Source: JANXMY01 sp964251675 (GTDB lineage Bacteria; Armatimonadota; Armatimonadia; Armatimonadales; Capsulimonadaceae). From it: 64,000 bases of DNA. Below, in pieces: positions 32,125 to 39,326 of this stretch. A program made the translations under genes and the position numbers. Numbering within the stretch: the first letter of the stretch is position 1; each line of letters opens with the position of its first letter. The notes beneath the pieces were generated by a model, which saw nothing but the letters and a program-made list of their open reading frames with translations, did no database searches and had not been told where the DNA came from. Where the stretch lies: the NCBI GenBank assembly GCA_964251675.1, contig CAXUKS010000011.1, positions 1 to 64,000 on the forward strand, given 5' to 3'.

Positions 32125-33084
32125 ATGCGCCTTGTGACCCGATCCGATTTTGACGGCCTCATCTGCGCCGTCCTGCTGAAGCAGGTCGAGCAGATCGACT
32201 CTATTCAGTTTGTTCACCCCAAAGACTTGCAGGACGGCAATTTTGAGGTGACCGAAGACGATGTCCTGACCAACGTGCCGTTTGTGCCCGGCTGCGGCCT
32301 CTGGTTTGACCACCACGCTACCGAAGTCGAGCGCATTGTCGGCAAAACCGATTTCCGGGGGGACTGCCGCCTCGCGCCCTCGGCGGCCCGCGTCGTGTAT
32401 GACTACTACGGCGGCGCGACCCAGTTCCCCGGCATCGACGAGATGATGACCGAAGTGGACAAAGCCGACTCCGCCCAGTTCTCCCGCGACGAGATTTTGG
32501 ACCCCCAGGGCTGGCCCCTGCTGTCGTTCCTGATGGACGCCCGCACCGGTCTTGGCCGCTACAAAGACTACCGCATCAGCAACTACCAGCTCATGCACGC
32601 CCTCATTGACGCCTGCCGCACCATGCCCATCGACGCCATTCTGGCCCTGCCCGATGTCCAGGAGCGCGTCGTCCGCTACTTTGAGCAGGACGCCGTCTTC
32701 CGTCAGACCGTCACGGACTGCTCCTGGACCGAAGGCAGCGTCGTCATCTCCGACCTGCGCGATGTGGTTCCCATCCCCTGCGGCAACCGCTTCCTGGTCT
32801 ATGCCCTGCACCCGGAAACCAGCAACTCCATCTGGATTGTCAACGGCTTCCAGGGCCAGAACTGCGTCTTCGCCTGCGGCCACTCCATCTTAAACAAATC
32901 ATCCCAAACCCACATCGGCGCTCTGATGCGTCTCTTCGGCGGCGGCGGCCACGAAGCCGCCGGAACCTGCCAGGTCCCCCACGAAGACGCCGACGTGACC
33001 CTGAAGTCTCTCATCGCCGCCATGAACGCCGACACCCTCCGGGGCAGTGCTGCTGTTGAAAGAACACTCGCCCTCGCCGCCTGA
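32125..33084 (+). CDS. DHH family phosphoesterase
   Basis: A 319-residue DHH/DHHA1 phosphoesterase. Manganese sites appear as TRSDFDGLI (residues 5-13), GLWFDHHATE (around 65-74) and ADSAQ; the C-terminal DHHA1 substrate loop is GGGGHEAAGTCQVP. Such enzymes degrade oligoribonucleotides, cyclic dinucleotides or polyphosphate. The short form without GAF or membrane parts leaves the substrate open. GGAG lies before the ATG. Confidence 0.88.
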   Translation: MRLVTRSDFDGLICAVLLKQVEQIDSIQFVHPKDLQDGNFEVTEDDVLTNVPFVPGCGLWFDHHATEVERIVGKTDFRGDCRLAPSAARVVYDYYGGATQFPGIDEMMTEVDKADSAQFSRDEILDPQGWPLLSFLMDARTGLGRYKDYRISNYQLMHALIDACRTMPIDAILALPDVQERVVRYFEQDAVFRQTVTDCSWTEGSVVISDLRDVVPIPCGNRFLVYALHPETSNSIWIVNGFQGQNCVFACGHSILNKSSQTHIGALMRLFGGGGHEAAGTCQVPHEDADVTLKSLIAAMNADTLRGSAAVERTLALAA

Positions 33085-33104
33085 CCCTGCTCCCACTCCT
33101 ACTC

Positions 33105-33140
33105 CCTCTCCTTGCTGAAGGAGAGGGCCGGGGTGAGGTT
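33105..33140. repeat. Palindromic repeat fragment
   Basis: CCCTCTCCTTGCTGAAGGAG with AGGGCCGGGGTGAGG is a single palindromic unit similar in style to family A but not in sequence. It follows the DHH gene and could act as a terminator, though no T-run follows. Confidence 0.5.
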
Positions 33141-33158
33141 TCCTTCTGCAAGAGGGCA

Positions 33159-33297
33159 CACGGGGCTGAACCCCCATGCTTTGAAGAGCAATTCCCCGCC
33201 TTCGCGGGCATAAGATATAGGAAAAGCCTCCGCTCTGAAGTCTTCGCCCGCGAAGGCGGGGGCTTGCACTTTTAAAGCACGGGGGTTCAGCCCCGTG
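33159..33297. repeat. Four-hairpin inverted repeat (family B, copy 2)
   Basis: CACGGGGCTGAACCCCCATG and CACGGGGGTTCAGCCCCGTG form the outer hairpins. GCAATTCCCCGCCTTCGCGG and its mirror GCCCGCGAAGGCGGGGGC are the inner ones. The spacer is about 40 bp and unrelated to other copies. A family E fragment follows at 33310-33345. Together they fill the 271-bp gap; no gene is seen there. Confidence 0.85.
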
Positions 33298-33355
33298 TGC
33301 CCTCCTACTCTGGCTCCCCCAGAATTAGGGGCCAGGGGGCCATCCTGTTCCTACT

Positions 33356-34030
33356 TCACCGCCGCTGACGCCTCCGTCTCTGTCCCACCATCTGCAACCG
33401 ATGGACCGCCCAGGTAACAAGCAAAGTGGCTAAGATTACTTCCACATTCTGTATCGCTTGGCCCACGAAAAACGGTGTGTTCAGATAAGAAGAACGTGTG
33501 TCTGTTGCACAGAAAAAAGCAAGCCTGCCCCAACAATAGCATGAATAAACGGCTGCCCCAAGTATTGCCCCCGCAACTGCCCTTCGCGGGAAGGCTATCG
33601 CAGTCATTAGCCCTGCGGCAACAGAGATTATCAACAATGAGAGGCGGTATTTCCATTCAAAAGCAGCTGCCTGAGTGTGAGACAAAGGATGGCTGAGGGA
33701 AGGTTCTATAAACGCTGTGAGAACGAAATAGCTAACTAGAATCAATACTGCTGACGTGCAAGCCGCCGCGCCAAGCAAGCTGCGCCTGTTCAGCGCCTGC
33801 TCCCGCCGCCATGCCTGCACCAAGCTTTCGCCTAATGCGCCCGGCGTCCCGAACTGTGCCAGCGCATCCCGCACCGCCTCGTCCTCTGTCCGCCCCCTCT
33901 CCTGCCCCACAATTACGGCGTTCTCCAAATGCGTCCGCACCTCGCGCAGTTCTTCCGCCCGACGCGGCGCAGGCAAACCGGCAAGGTGTGTGACGACTTC
34001 TCCCAAGTACGCTTCAAGCAGGCTGTGCAT
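33356..34030 (-). CDS. HAAS/permease-prefix-domain membrane protein
   Basis: A 224-residue protein whose first 75 residues (LLEAYLGEVVTHLAGLPAPR, then EVRTHLENAV and EDEAVRDALAQFGTPGALGE) match the HAAS or permease-prefix domain commonly encoded next to PadR regulators. Three to four membrane helices follow (about 83-105, 125-150, 152-172, 190-210). It overlaps the PadR gene by 17 bp, so it is very probably its regulated partner. Function unknown; envelope-stress or antimicrobial response is a guess. The second half is less GC-rich than its neighbours. Confidence 0.75.
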   Translation of the reverse strand: MHSLLEAYLGEVVTHLAGLPAPRRAEELREVRTHLENAVIVGQERGRTEDEAVRDALAQFGTPGALGESLVQAWRREQALNRRSLLGAAACTSAVLILVSYFVLTAFIEPSLSHPLSHTQAAAFEWKYRLSLLIISVAAGLMTAIAFPRRAVAGAILGAAVYSCYCWGRLAFFCATDTRSSYLNTPFFVGQAIQNVEVILATLLVTWAVHRLQMVGQRRRRQRR

Positions 34031-34364
34031 GGCCTTCCCCTTTCTCCAACCGCCCCAGAACCGTCTGGATCAGCGCGGCGTAATCAAACAGGGCACGGGT
34101 GCGCCGGGCAGCTTCCTTCGTGCCCGCCTCGGTCAGCGTGTACACCTTGCGGTCCGCGCCTTTCGCCTGGGCTTCCCACGCGCTGACGACCAGCCCGTCC
34201 TGTTCCAGAACGCGCAGGGCCGGATACAGCGTGCCTTCCTTCATGTGCAGAGCGCCTTCACTGAGCCGCTCCACTTCGCGGGCGATCCCGTAGCCATGCC
34301 GGGGGCCGCCGCCCAGCACCGCTAGAACCAGCGCAGACAAATCACCGCTGGGCAAATCGCGCTT
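34014..34364 (-). CDS. PadR family transcriptional regulator
   Basis: A 116-residue winged-helix regulator starting at ATG 34364 (MKRDLPSGDLSALVLAVLGG). GPRHGYGIAREVERLSEGAL, HMKEGTLYPALRVLEQDGLV and RKVYTLTEAGTKEAARR are the family motifs. It is followed with a 17-bp overlap by the HAAS membrane protein. AT-rich sequence upstream (34370-34412, with TATTCACTATACTC) probably holds its autoregulated promoter. Confidence 0.92.
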   Translation of the reverse strand, partial: KRDLPSGDLSALVLAVLGGGPRHGYGIAREVERLSEGALHMKEGTLYPALRVLEQDGLVVSAWEAQAKGADRKVYTLTEAGTKEAARRTRALFDYAALIQTVLGRLEKGEGHAQPA

Positions 34365-34450
34365 CATTATGTGCCTCCAATTTCTTAGTATATTCACTAT
34401 ACTCTAATTATAGAGGTATGTCAAGTAAACTCGGAAAATCCTGTCTGCTC

Positions 34451-34505
34451 TTATGTCCACGAAGGTGGACAATCGCCCTTTTTAGCCCCAGATTTCAATC
34501 TGGGG
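34451..34505. repeat. Half repeat (family D) upstream of nth
   Basis: TTATGTCCACGAAGGTGGAC and AGCCCCAGATTTCAATCTGG match the right half (inner plus outer hairpin) of the element before hisS, with compensating changes in the outer stem (CCCCAGAT/ATCTGGGG instead of CCCCGGAT/ATCCGGGG). Pairing is kept while sequence changes, so the hairpin itself is what is conserved. Confidence 0.75.
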
Positions 34506-34543
34506 ACTGCATAACATTAACTGTTTGGGTGGTAATATGGCCT

Positions 34544-35278
34544 ATGTCCCTCTTTGCCGATGACCCCGCCCTGCCGCCCGGCCCAACCCTCCCGCCTGAC
34601 GAGAAAGTGCTGCTGGTCCATGACCGCCTGTGCGGCGAATATCACTGCCCGATCCCGCACTTTCACGAGCTGGACCCGCTGAGTGAGCTGGTGTCGTCGC
34701 TGCTGTCGCACCGCACCAAAAACGCTGACTCCGGGCAGGCGTTTCGCAATCTGCGCGAAGCGTTTCCCGACTGGGCCGCCGTTCGGGATGCCCCCGTAGC
34801 AGACGTTGAAGCCGCGCTGGCCCCCTGCACCTGGCCGGAGCAGAAGGCCCCCCGCGTGCAGGAAGTCCTGCGAAGGGTGGGGGAGGAGCGAGGGGGACTC
34901 AGCGAGCAGTCGCTGGACTTTCTGGAACATCTGCCTGTCCCCGAAGCGCGAGCCTGGCTGGAACAACTCCCCGGTGTCGGCCCCAAAACCAGCGCCGCCG
35001 TGCTGTCGTTCTCGCGCCTGCACCGCCGCGCCCTGCCCGTAGACAGCCACCATCACCGGGTTGCCCAGCGTCTCGGCCTCATCCCGCAGAGCATGGATGT
35101 CGGCCCGGCGCACAAGGTTTTAGAAGCGCAATTGCCCCCGGAATGGACCGCCCAGCAGGTCTACGACAACCACGAAGTCCTCATGCTGCACGGCCAGCGG
35201 TGCTGCTTCTACCAGAACCCGGAGTGCCGCCGCTGCGTGGTCCGGGAGCTGTGCCCCTTCGGACAAAAACGCCTCTGA
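34544..35278 (+). CDS. Endonuclease III family DNA glycosylase
   Basis: A 244-residue HhH-GPD base-excision glycosylase with a [4Fe-4S] cluster. LSHRTKNADSGQAFRNL is the family's early helix. LEQLPGVGPKTSAAVLSFSR is the helix-hairpin-helix with the catalytic lysine, LPVDSHHHRVAQRLGL holds the catalytic aspartate, and CCFYQNPECRRCVVRELCP supplies the cluster cysteines. Both catalytic residues are kept, so glycosylase plus AP-lyase activity is likely. Start ATG 34544 is chosen because upstream codons lie in a repeat. It is slightly longer than E. coli Nth. Confidence 0.9.
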   Translation: MSLFADDPALPPGPTLPPDEKVLLVHDRLCGEYHCPIPHFHELDPLSELVSSLLSHRTKNADSGQAFRNLREAFPDWAAVRDAPVADVEAALAPCTWPEQKAPRVQEVLRRVGEERGGLSEQSLDFLEHLPVPEARAWLEQLPGVGPKTSAAVLSFSRLHRRALPVDSHHHRVAQRLGLIPQSMDVGPAHKVLEAQLPPEWTAQQVYDNHEVLMLHGQRCCFYQNPECRRCVVRELCPFGQKRL

Positions 35279-35323
35279 GAGTTGACTGAATACTCTTTTG
35301 CAACAATTCCTATAGGATTTAGG

Positions 35324-35329
35324 TAGAAT
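35324..35329 (+). promoter_or_regulatory. Candidate -10 box of the carbonic anhydrase gene
   Basis: TAGAAT (within TAGAATACTT) lies 28 bp before the ATG at 35358. TTGCAA at 35298-35303 would give a 20-bp spacer, longer than usual. The same decamer occurs in the LacI-gene promoter. Confidence 0.4.
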
Positions 35330-35357
35330 ACTTGTACTCCTAAATCTGGAAAGAGAG

Positions 35358-35948
35358 ATGCCGCCAATGAGCGCAATCGTGGCCGAAATTTTAGACCGCA
35401 ATCAGGTCTATGTGGAATTGTTTGGAGACAAGGGCGAGCTGGCCCTGCCGCCCGCCCGGCACTTCGCCATCCTGACCTGCATGGATGCCCGTCTGGACCC
35501 GGCCAAATACGCTGGGCTTGCCGAAGGGGACGCCCACGTCATTCGCAACGCCGGAGGGCGGGCCAGTGATGATGCCATCCGGTCGCTGGTCATTTCGTAC
35601 AAGCTGCTCGGAACAAAAGAGTGGTTCGTCATCCACCACACCGACTGCGGTATGACCCTGTTCACGGATGAGATCATGCGCGGCCTGCTGGCGAGCAGCC
35701 TGGAAACAGCAACCGTCGATGCTGACGGCTGGCACGATGTCGGCGCGGGACCGGGATCGACCGAGGGGGAGTTTGTGGACTGGCTGACGATCAAAGACGA
35801 GAGTGAGAGCGTTTTGACGGACATCAGGCGCATTCGTAACCACCCGCTCGTGCCCAGCTCTATCCCTATCCACGGCTACATCTACCATGTCAAAACCGGC
35901 CAGCTTAACGAAGTGCCGGGGGCGGCGGAAGCAGGCCGCGCCGGATAA
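35358..35948 (+). CDS. Beta-class carbonic anhydrase
   Basis: A 196-residue beta carbonic anhydrase interconverting CO2 and bicarbonate. Zinc ligands are visible in AILTCMDARLDP (Cys, with the Asp-Arg dyad) and in VIHHTDCGMTLF (His and Cys). HVIRNAGGRASDDAIRSLVI is typical. A purine-rich GGAAAGAGAG precedes the ATG; a second ATG three codons later is possible. Bicarbonate would feed acetyl-CoA carboxylase among other enzymes. It stands alone. Confidence 0.93.
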   Translation: MPPMSAIVAEILDRNQVYVELFGDKGELALPPARHFAILTCMDARLDPAKYAGLAEGDAHVIRNAGGRASDDAIRSLVISYKLLGTKEWFVIHHTDCGMTLFTDEIMRGLLASSLETATVDADGWHDVGAGPGSTEGEFVDWLTIKDESESVLTDIRRIRNHPLVPSSIPIHGYIYHVKTGQLNEVPGAAEAGRAG

Positions 35949-35986
35949 GTTTGCCGGGCTTCCTGTCAGACCAGCTCTCACAGCTT

Positions 35987-36065
35987 CCGTAGACCTCTTG
36001 CCTGAGTCAGCCTGGATTGAACTCTGAGACACAAACCGACGCGGGCTTATGCAAGAGGTCTACGG
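35987..36065. mobile_element. 79-bp element with 15-bp terminal inverted repeats
   Basis: CCGTAGACCTCTTGC at 35987-36001 and its perfect reverse complement GCAAGAGGTCTACGG at 36051-36065 bound a short non-coding spacer. Inside the right end GCTTAT continues the similarity to the left end's CTGAGT weakly. The TA next to GACCTCTTGC could be a TA target duplication of an IS5/IS630-type element. No transposase is present. It lies 39 bp after the carbonic anhydrase stop. Confidence 0.6.
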
Positions 36066-36132
36066 CAGTCTCATACCCTCTCCTTTAAAGCAGCACCACA
36101 TCAAGGCGACGCCTGGGTTTATGGTACACCTT

Positions 36133-36324
36133 GACGTTGCTGCATAATGGACGGGCCAAATGCCGGGGGTATGAAAACCCCCGGCAGGGAAGCACCCTTC
36201 GGGTGAGGATGTAGGGGTAGGGCTTGCCCCTACCCATCTTTCCTGTCTTTGTCCGAAGGACATTTCCTTGCCGGGGGTTTCTACACCCCCGGCACTCTGA
36301 TTATGGGACTTATCCAACAACGCC
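36133..36324. mobile_element. MITE-like element with perfect 9-bp target duplication (copy 2)
   Basis: The left end GACGTTGCTGCATAAT and the right end, reverse complement GGCGTTGTTGGATAAG, are terminal inverted repeats like those of IS903/IS5-group elements. The flanks GTACACCTT (36124-36132) and GTACACCTT (36325-36333) are an exact 9-bp duplication. The interior holds GCCGGGGGTATGAAAACCCC hairpins and the same inner palindromes as the repeat at 20065-20224. It has no open frame. The rest of the 525-bp gap (35949-36473) has only the 79-bp element and, near 36388, a TACACT hexamer that might serve the next gene. Confidence 0.85.
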
Positions 36325-36473
36325 GTACACCTTCGTTGCGTGCTTGCCTGCCGCTCATCCGCCCTTCCCAAAACCGCCCAATCGTGGTACACTCTGTCTT
36401 CTCCGGCCCGTCTTCTTGCTGAAGCAGAGGCCAGCGCGAGTCTGCCTTTCTCCCATCACACAGGAGGCTTTCA

Positions 36474-37082
36474 ATGCATTACCGCACAAAACTCACCGCC
36501 ATCATGGCCCCGCTAACCCTCGCCGCCCTTGCCCTCGGCGGCTACGCCTACACCCGTGCCCACGCCGCCCCCACCTATCGCCTCGCTAACGGTATTAAAG
36601 TCACACCGACTGTCAACCCGCAGGACGAAACGGCACAGCTTCTGGAAGTCAAACGCTGGGACTTTGACATCACCCAGCCCGACGCCAGCAAACCCCTTTA
36701 TATCAGCTTTGCCCTGTACGGGAGCGGCAAATTCATCAAAACAATCAGCGGCGGCACGGCGCGATTTCCTCATCCCACCGGCACGCCCGAAAAGGGCCCC
36801 ATCACCACGCATATTTCTCTGGCTTTGCTTCCGCTTGGTGGTTCCGTTTATGCCGCCCATGAGTTGAAATACAAACTAACCGTAGGCGGGAGTGGTATTT
36901 CAAGCAGTATGCCTAATCCTATCTTTACGGGGAAAAATCTTATTTCAGACGCGCAAGTCATTCCCAATGACAATGCGGTTATGCTCCTTAGCTCCAATCT
37001 TGCAAACTCTACTATCTCAGAAAAAATGGACAACAATGACACCAATCTAGCCCTCAGCATCGCCGAAACCCCGCCCCGATAA
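36474..37082 (+). CDS. Secreted protein of unknown function
   Basis: A 202-residue protein with a signal peptide (MHYRTKLTAIMAPLTLAALA, cleavage near AHAAP at about residue 32). The mature part looks beta-rich with no family I recognise: WDFDITQPDASKPLYISFAL, then Gly/Ser-rich ISGGTARFPH and SGISSSMP. AGGAGG precedes the ATG. The coding sequence becomes less GC-rich after about 36850, unlike its neighbours. A terminator follows at 37143. It is a single-gene unit. Confidence 0.75.
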   Translation: MHYRTKLTAIMAPLTLAALALGGYAYTRAHAAPTYRLANGIKVTPTVNPQDETAQLLEVKRWDFDITQPDASKPLYISFALYGSGKFIKTISGGTARFPHPTGTPEKGPITTHISLALLPLGGSVYAAHELKYKLTVGGSGISSSMPNPIFTGKNLISDAQVIPNDNAVMLLSSNLANSTISEKMDNNDTNLALSIAETPPR

Positions 37083-37142
37083 ACTCACTTCCCATCCATA
37101 AAAAGTGCCGCGAAGCGGTAGTTGTCGGCGTCCGCACCCGTT

Positions 37143-37172
37143 AGCCGTGTCCTTCAGGACATGGCTTTTTTT
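37143..37172 (+). terminator. Rho-independent terminator
   Basis: A 10-bp stem with one G-T pair (AGCCGTGTCC at 37143-37152 with GGACATGGCT at 37157-37166) encloses the tetraloop TTCA and is followed by seven T residues (37166-37172). It terminates the secreted-protein gene 60 bp upstream. Confidence 0.85.
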
Positions 37173-37196
37173 ATGGCGTGCTCACCTGACTGCTCC

Positions 37197-37250
37197 TAAT
37201 CCTTTCTTTAGGGAGGACCCCGCGAAGCGAAGCAGGGAAGGTAGGTCTTG
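37197..37250. repeat. Short interspersed repeat (family F)
   Basis: TAATCCTTTCTTTAGGGAGG then ACCCCGCGAAGCGAAGCAGG and GTAGGTCT. Related copies: 38202-38257 and 39250-39300. TTGACA at 37248-37253 lies at its end and might be a -35 box for the next gene, but the -10 match (ACAATG, 19 bp on) is weak. Confidence 0.6.
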
Positions 37251-37318
37251 ACACAGGTTCCCCCAAACCGTCACAATGAATCATACGTCTACTATTTATT
37301 TAACCAAAGGAACCTACC

Positions 37319-38173
37319 ATGCCCACCACCGACACTGGCAAAGCCATCGCCGCCAGAAACGCCACCACCCACGGACTCTTCGCCCGCGACGTCGTCCTCC
37401 CCCACCTCGGCGAAGACCCCGCCGGATACCAGACACTCGCTGACGCCCTCGCCCAGCAGCTTGCCCCCCAGAACCTCCTCGAACACCATTACGTCGAAAA
37501 AATCGCCGCCGCCTCCTGGCGACTGCGCCGCCTCCAGCGCTGGCAGGCCCAGCTCTATGAAGACGACACTCTCACCGAGGACGAGCTATTGAGCCGCCTC
37601 GACAAAACCCTGCGCCACGAGACCGCCCTGCACCGCCAGATCGACACCGCCGTCAAGCTGCTCGCCAAAGACGTCCCTCAGCTCTACGCCCGCCGCGTCC
37701 GTGCCCGCGTCCTGGAAGACGCCATGCTGTCCGAGCGCGAGTGTGCCGACTGCTTGGAAGACGACGCCGCGATTTCGATGGAGGTCCGCAATCGGTTAGG
37801 CCGCATCCGCAAAGCCACGGACATCGCCCTGCCCCGTCTCGCCGCCGCCCCGCTCGACACCCTTCCCAGCGACAACCCCGAAAATTGTCAAAACGAACCG
37901 GCCCCCGCCCCGTCTTCTACTCCTCACCCTCCCCTAACAGGGGAGGGAGCGAGGCACGAGCGGGAGGGGTCTCCTTCCGAAATCTGCCAAAACGAACCTT
38001 CCATCGTGGAGGTAGACTCCCGCACGCACGCGGCTTTTCTGGGCATGAACGAAGTGCGCCGCGTCCACCCGCACGCCGCCCTGCTGCGCCGCGAAGAGCA
38101 CCGCGTCATCCACGCCGCCGCCCGCGCCCAGTCCCATCTGGCCGCCCGCCAGCGCGAGGAACTGCTTTTCTGA
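37319..38173 (+). CDS. Uncharacterised protein with an in-frame repeat insertion
   Basis: A 284-residue, probably soluble, largely helical protein. The N-terminus TDTGKAIAARNATTHGLFAR is of a type common in Acidobacteria and planctomycete-like genomes next to DNA-handling genes, but I assign no function. The helical core spans about 45-190. Residues about 200-222 (TPHPPLTGEGARHEREGS) are the translation of a family A repeat (37921-37975). Flanking 22-bp sequences at 37878-37899 and 37977-37998 agree at 19 positions, so NCQNEP and ICQNEP bracket the insert. The frame stays open. Confidence 0.7.
   Translation: MPTTDTGKAIAARNATTHGLFARDVVLPHLGEDPAGYQTLADALAQQLAPQNLLEHHYVEKIAAASWRLRRLQRWQAQLYEDDTLTEDELLSRLDKTLRHETALHRQIDTAVKLLAKDVPQLYARRVRARVLEDAMLSERECADCLEDDAAISMEVRNRLGRIRKATDIALPRLAAAPLDTLPSDNPENCQNEPAPAPSSTPHPPLTGEGARHEREGSPSEICQNEPSIVEVDSRTHAAFLGMNEVRRVHPHAALLRREEHRVIHAAARAQSHLAARQREELLF
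37921..37975. repeat. Family A repeat embedded in a coding sequence
   Basis: CCCTCCCCTAACAGGGGAGG followed by GAGCGAGGCACGAGCGGGAG and GGGTCT matches one arm of the fliF-fliG element (1241-1275), with one base differing in the GAACGAG part. It sits in frame in the uncharacterised gene and is flanked by a near-perfect 22-bp direct duplication. Confidence 0.8.
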
Positions 38174-38201
38174 AACGCGGTGGCCGTTTGCCAACAGTGG
38201 C

Positions 38202-38291
38202 TTAATCCTTTAGGAAGGACCCTGCGAAGCAAAGAATGAGCCAAGCAAAGAGGCAGGTCTCCGGCTCCCCCAGTATTGGGGGCGGGGGGGG
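38202..38291. repeat. Repeat fragments (families F and E)
   Basis: AATCCTTTAGGAAGGACCCT with GCGAAGCAAAG is a family F copy. CCGGCTCCCCCAGTATTGGG plus a G-run at 38262-38291 is a family E copy. They run directly into a half family B element. No gene is seen between 38174 and 38380. Confidence 0.55.
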
Positions 38292-38300
38292 TGCTCTTCT

Positions 38301-38352
38301 GCCCGCGAAGGCGGGGAATTGCTCTTCTAAAGCACGGGGGTTCAGCCCCGTG
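38301..38352. repeat. Half element (family B, copy 3)
   Basis: GCCCGCGAAGGCGGGGAATT, then the outer hairpin CACGGGGGTTCAGCCCCGTG. It is the right half of the family B four-hairpin element, 28 bp before nadC. The left half is missing, replaced by family E sequence. Confidence 0.75.
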
Positions 38353-38380
38353 ACAACCTTTCGGGTACACTGACACCATC

Positions 38381-39223
38381 ATGGACATTCCACAACTGCA
38401 ATATGAGCCGCTGGTGCGGGCCGCGCTGGCCGAAGACATCGGGCCGGGAGACGTCACCACGACCCTCTGCATTCCCGCCGGGACACCGGCCACCGCCACC
38501 CTACTTGCCAAGCAGCCCGGCACCGTCGCGGGCCTTGCCATTGCCGCACTGGCCTTTCACCTGCTCGACCCCGAGGCCGTCTGGACCCCGCACGTCCAGG
38601 ACGGCGACCGGGTGGGGGAGGGGCGGACGCCCCTTGCCACCGTCACCGGCGATGCCCGCGCCCTGCTCACTGCCGAGCGCGTCGCCCTGAACTTCCTGCA
38701 GCGCCTGTCCGGCGTCGCCACCGTCACCGCCCGCTACGCCGCGCTGACAGCAGGGACTCACGCCCGCATCGTGGACACCCGCAAGACCACGCCCGGCCTG
38801 CGGATGCTGGAAAAGTACGCCGTTCGGATGGGCGGCGGCTACAACCACCGTATCGGGCTTTATGACTGCGTTTTAATCAAAGACAACCACATCAAAGCCG
38901 CCGGGGGCATCGGCCCCGCCGTCGCCCGTGCCCGCGCCCACGTTCCGCACACCATGAAAGTGGAAGTCGAAGCTTCCACGCCCGCCCAGGTGGACGAGGC
39001 GCTTCTGGCAGGCGCAGACATCATACTTTTAGACAACATGAACACCGAGACCATGCGCCGGGCCGTGGAGACCATCGCAGGCCGCGCCATCTCCGAAGCC
39101 TCCGGCGGCCTCACCGAGTCCCACGTCGCCGAAGTCGCCGCTACCGGGGTTGACATCCTGAGCATCGGGGCGCTGACCCATTCCGCCCCCGCGCTCGACA
39201 TCTCGCTGGATTTTACCGCATAG
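38381..39223 (+). CDS. nadC: Nicotinate-nucleotide pyrophosphorylase (carboxylating)
   Basis: NadC converts quinolinate and PRPP to nicotinate mononucleotide in NAD synthesis. The 280-residue protein has LAEDIGPGDVTT at the start, ALNFLQRLSGVATVTARY, the catalytic DTRKTTPGLRMLEKYAVRMG with GGYNHR, and LIKDNHIKAAGG. VEVEAST, ILLDNMNTE and SGGLTESH complete the phosphate site. nadA and nadB are not in the window. birA follows after a repeat, so the two could be co-transcribed. Confidence 0.96.
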   Translation: MDIPQLQYEPLVRAALAEDIGPGDVTTTLCIPAGTPATATLLAKQPGTVAGLAIAALAFHLLDPEAVWTPHVQDGDRVGEGRTPLATVTGDARALLTAERVALNFLQRLSGVATVTARYAALTAGTHARIVDTRKTTPGLRMLEKYAVRMGGGYNHRIGLYDCVLIKDNHIKAAGGIGPAVARARAHVPHTMKVEVEASTPAQVDEALLAGADIILLDNMNTETMRRAVETIAGRAISEASGGLTESHVAEVAATGVDILSIGALTHSAPALDISLDFTA

Positions 39224-39300
39224 GGGTGCTGCTTGCTGCGCCCTTATCTCTTAATCCTCCCTTTAGGGAGGACCCTGTGACGAAGGAACAAGGTGGTAGG
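39222..39300. repeat. Repeat fragments (families H and F)
   Basis: TAGGGGTGCTGCTTGCTGCG and CCCTTATCTCTTAATCC match 27323-27357, then TCCCTTTAGGGAGGACCCTG and GGTAGGTCTCC match family F. The nadC stop codon (TAG) lies at the element's first bases. Confidence 0.55.
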
Positions 39301-39326
39301 TCTCCGGGGCTTGGGAACAAAAGATT

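Noticed and set aside
37319..38173. Phage terminase small subunit
   Set aside because: The N-terminal ARNATTHGL pattern is only loosely similar and there are no phage genes around it; left as unknown.
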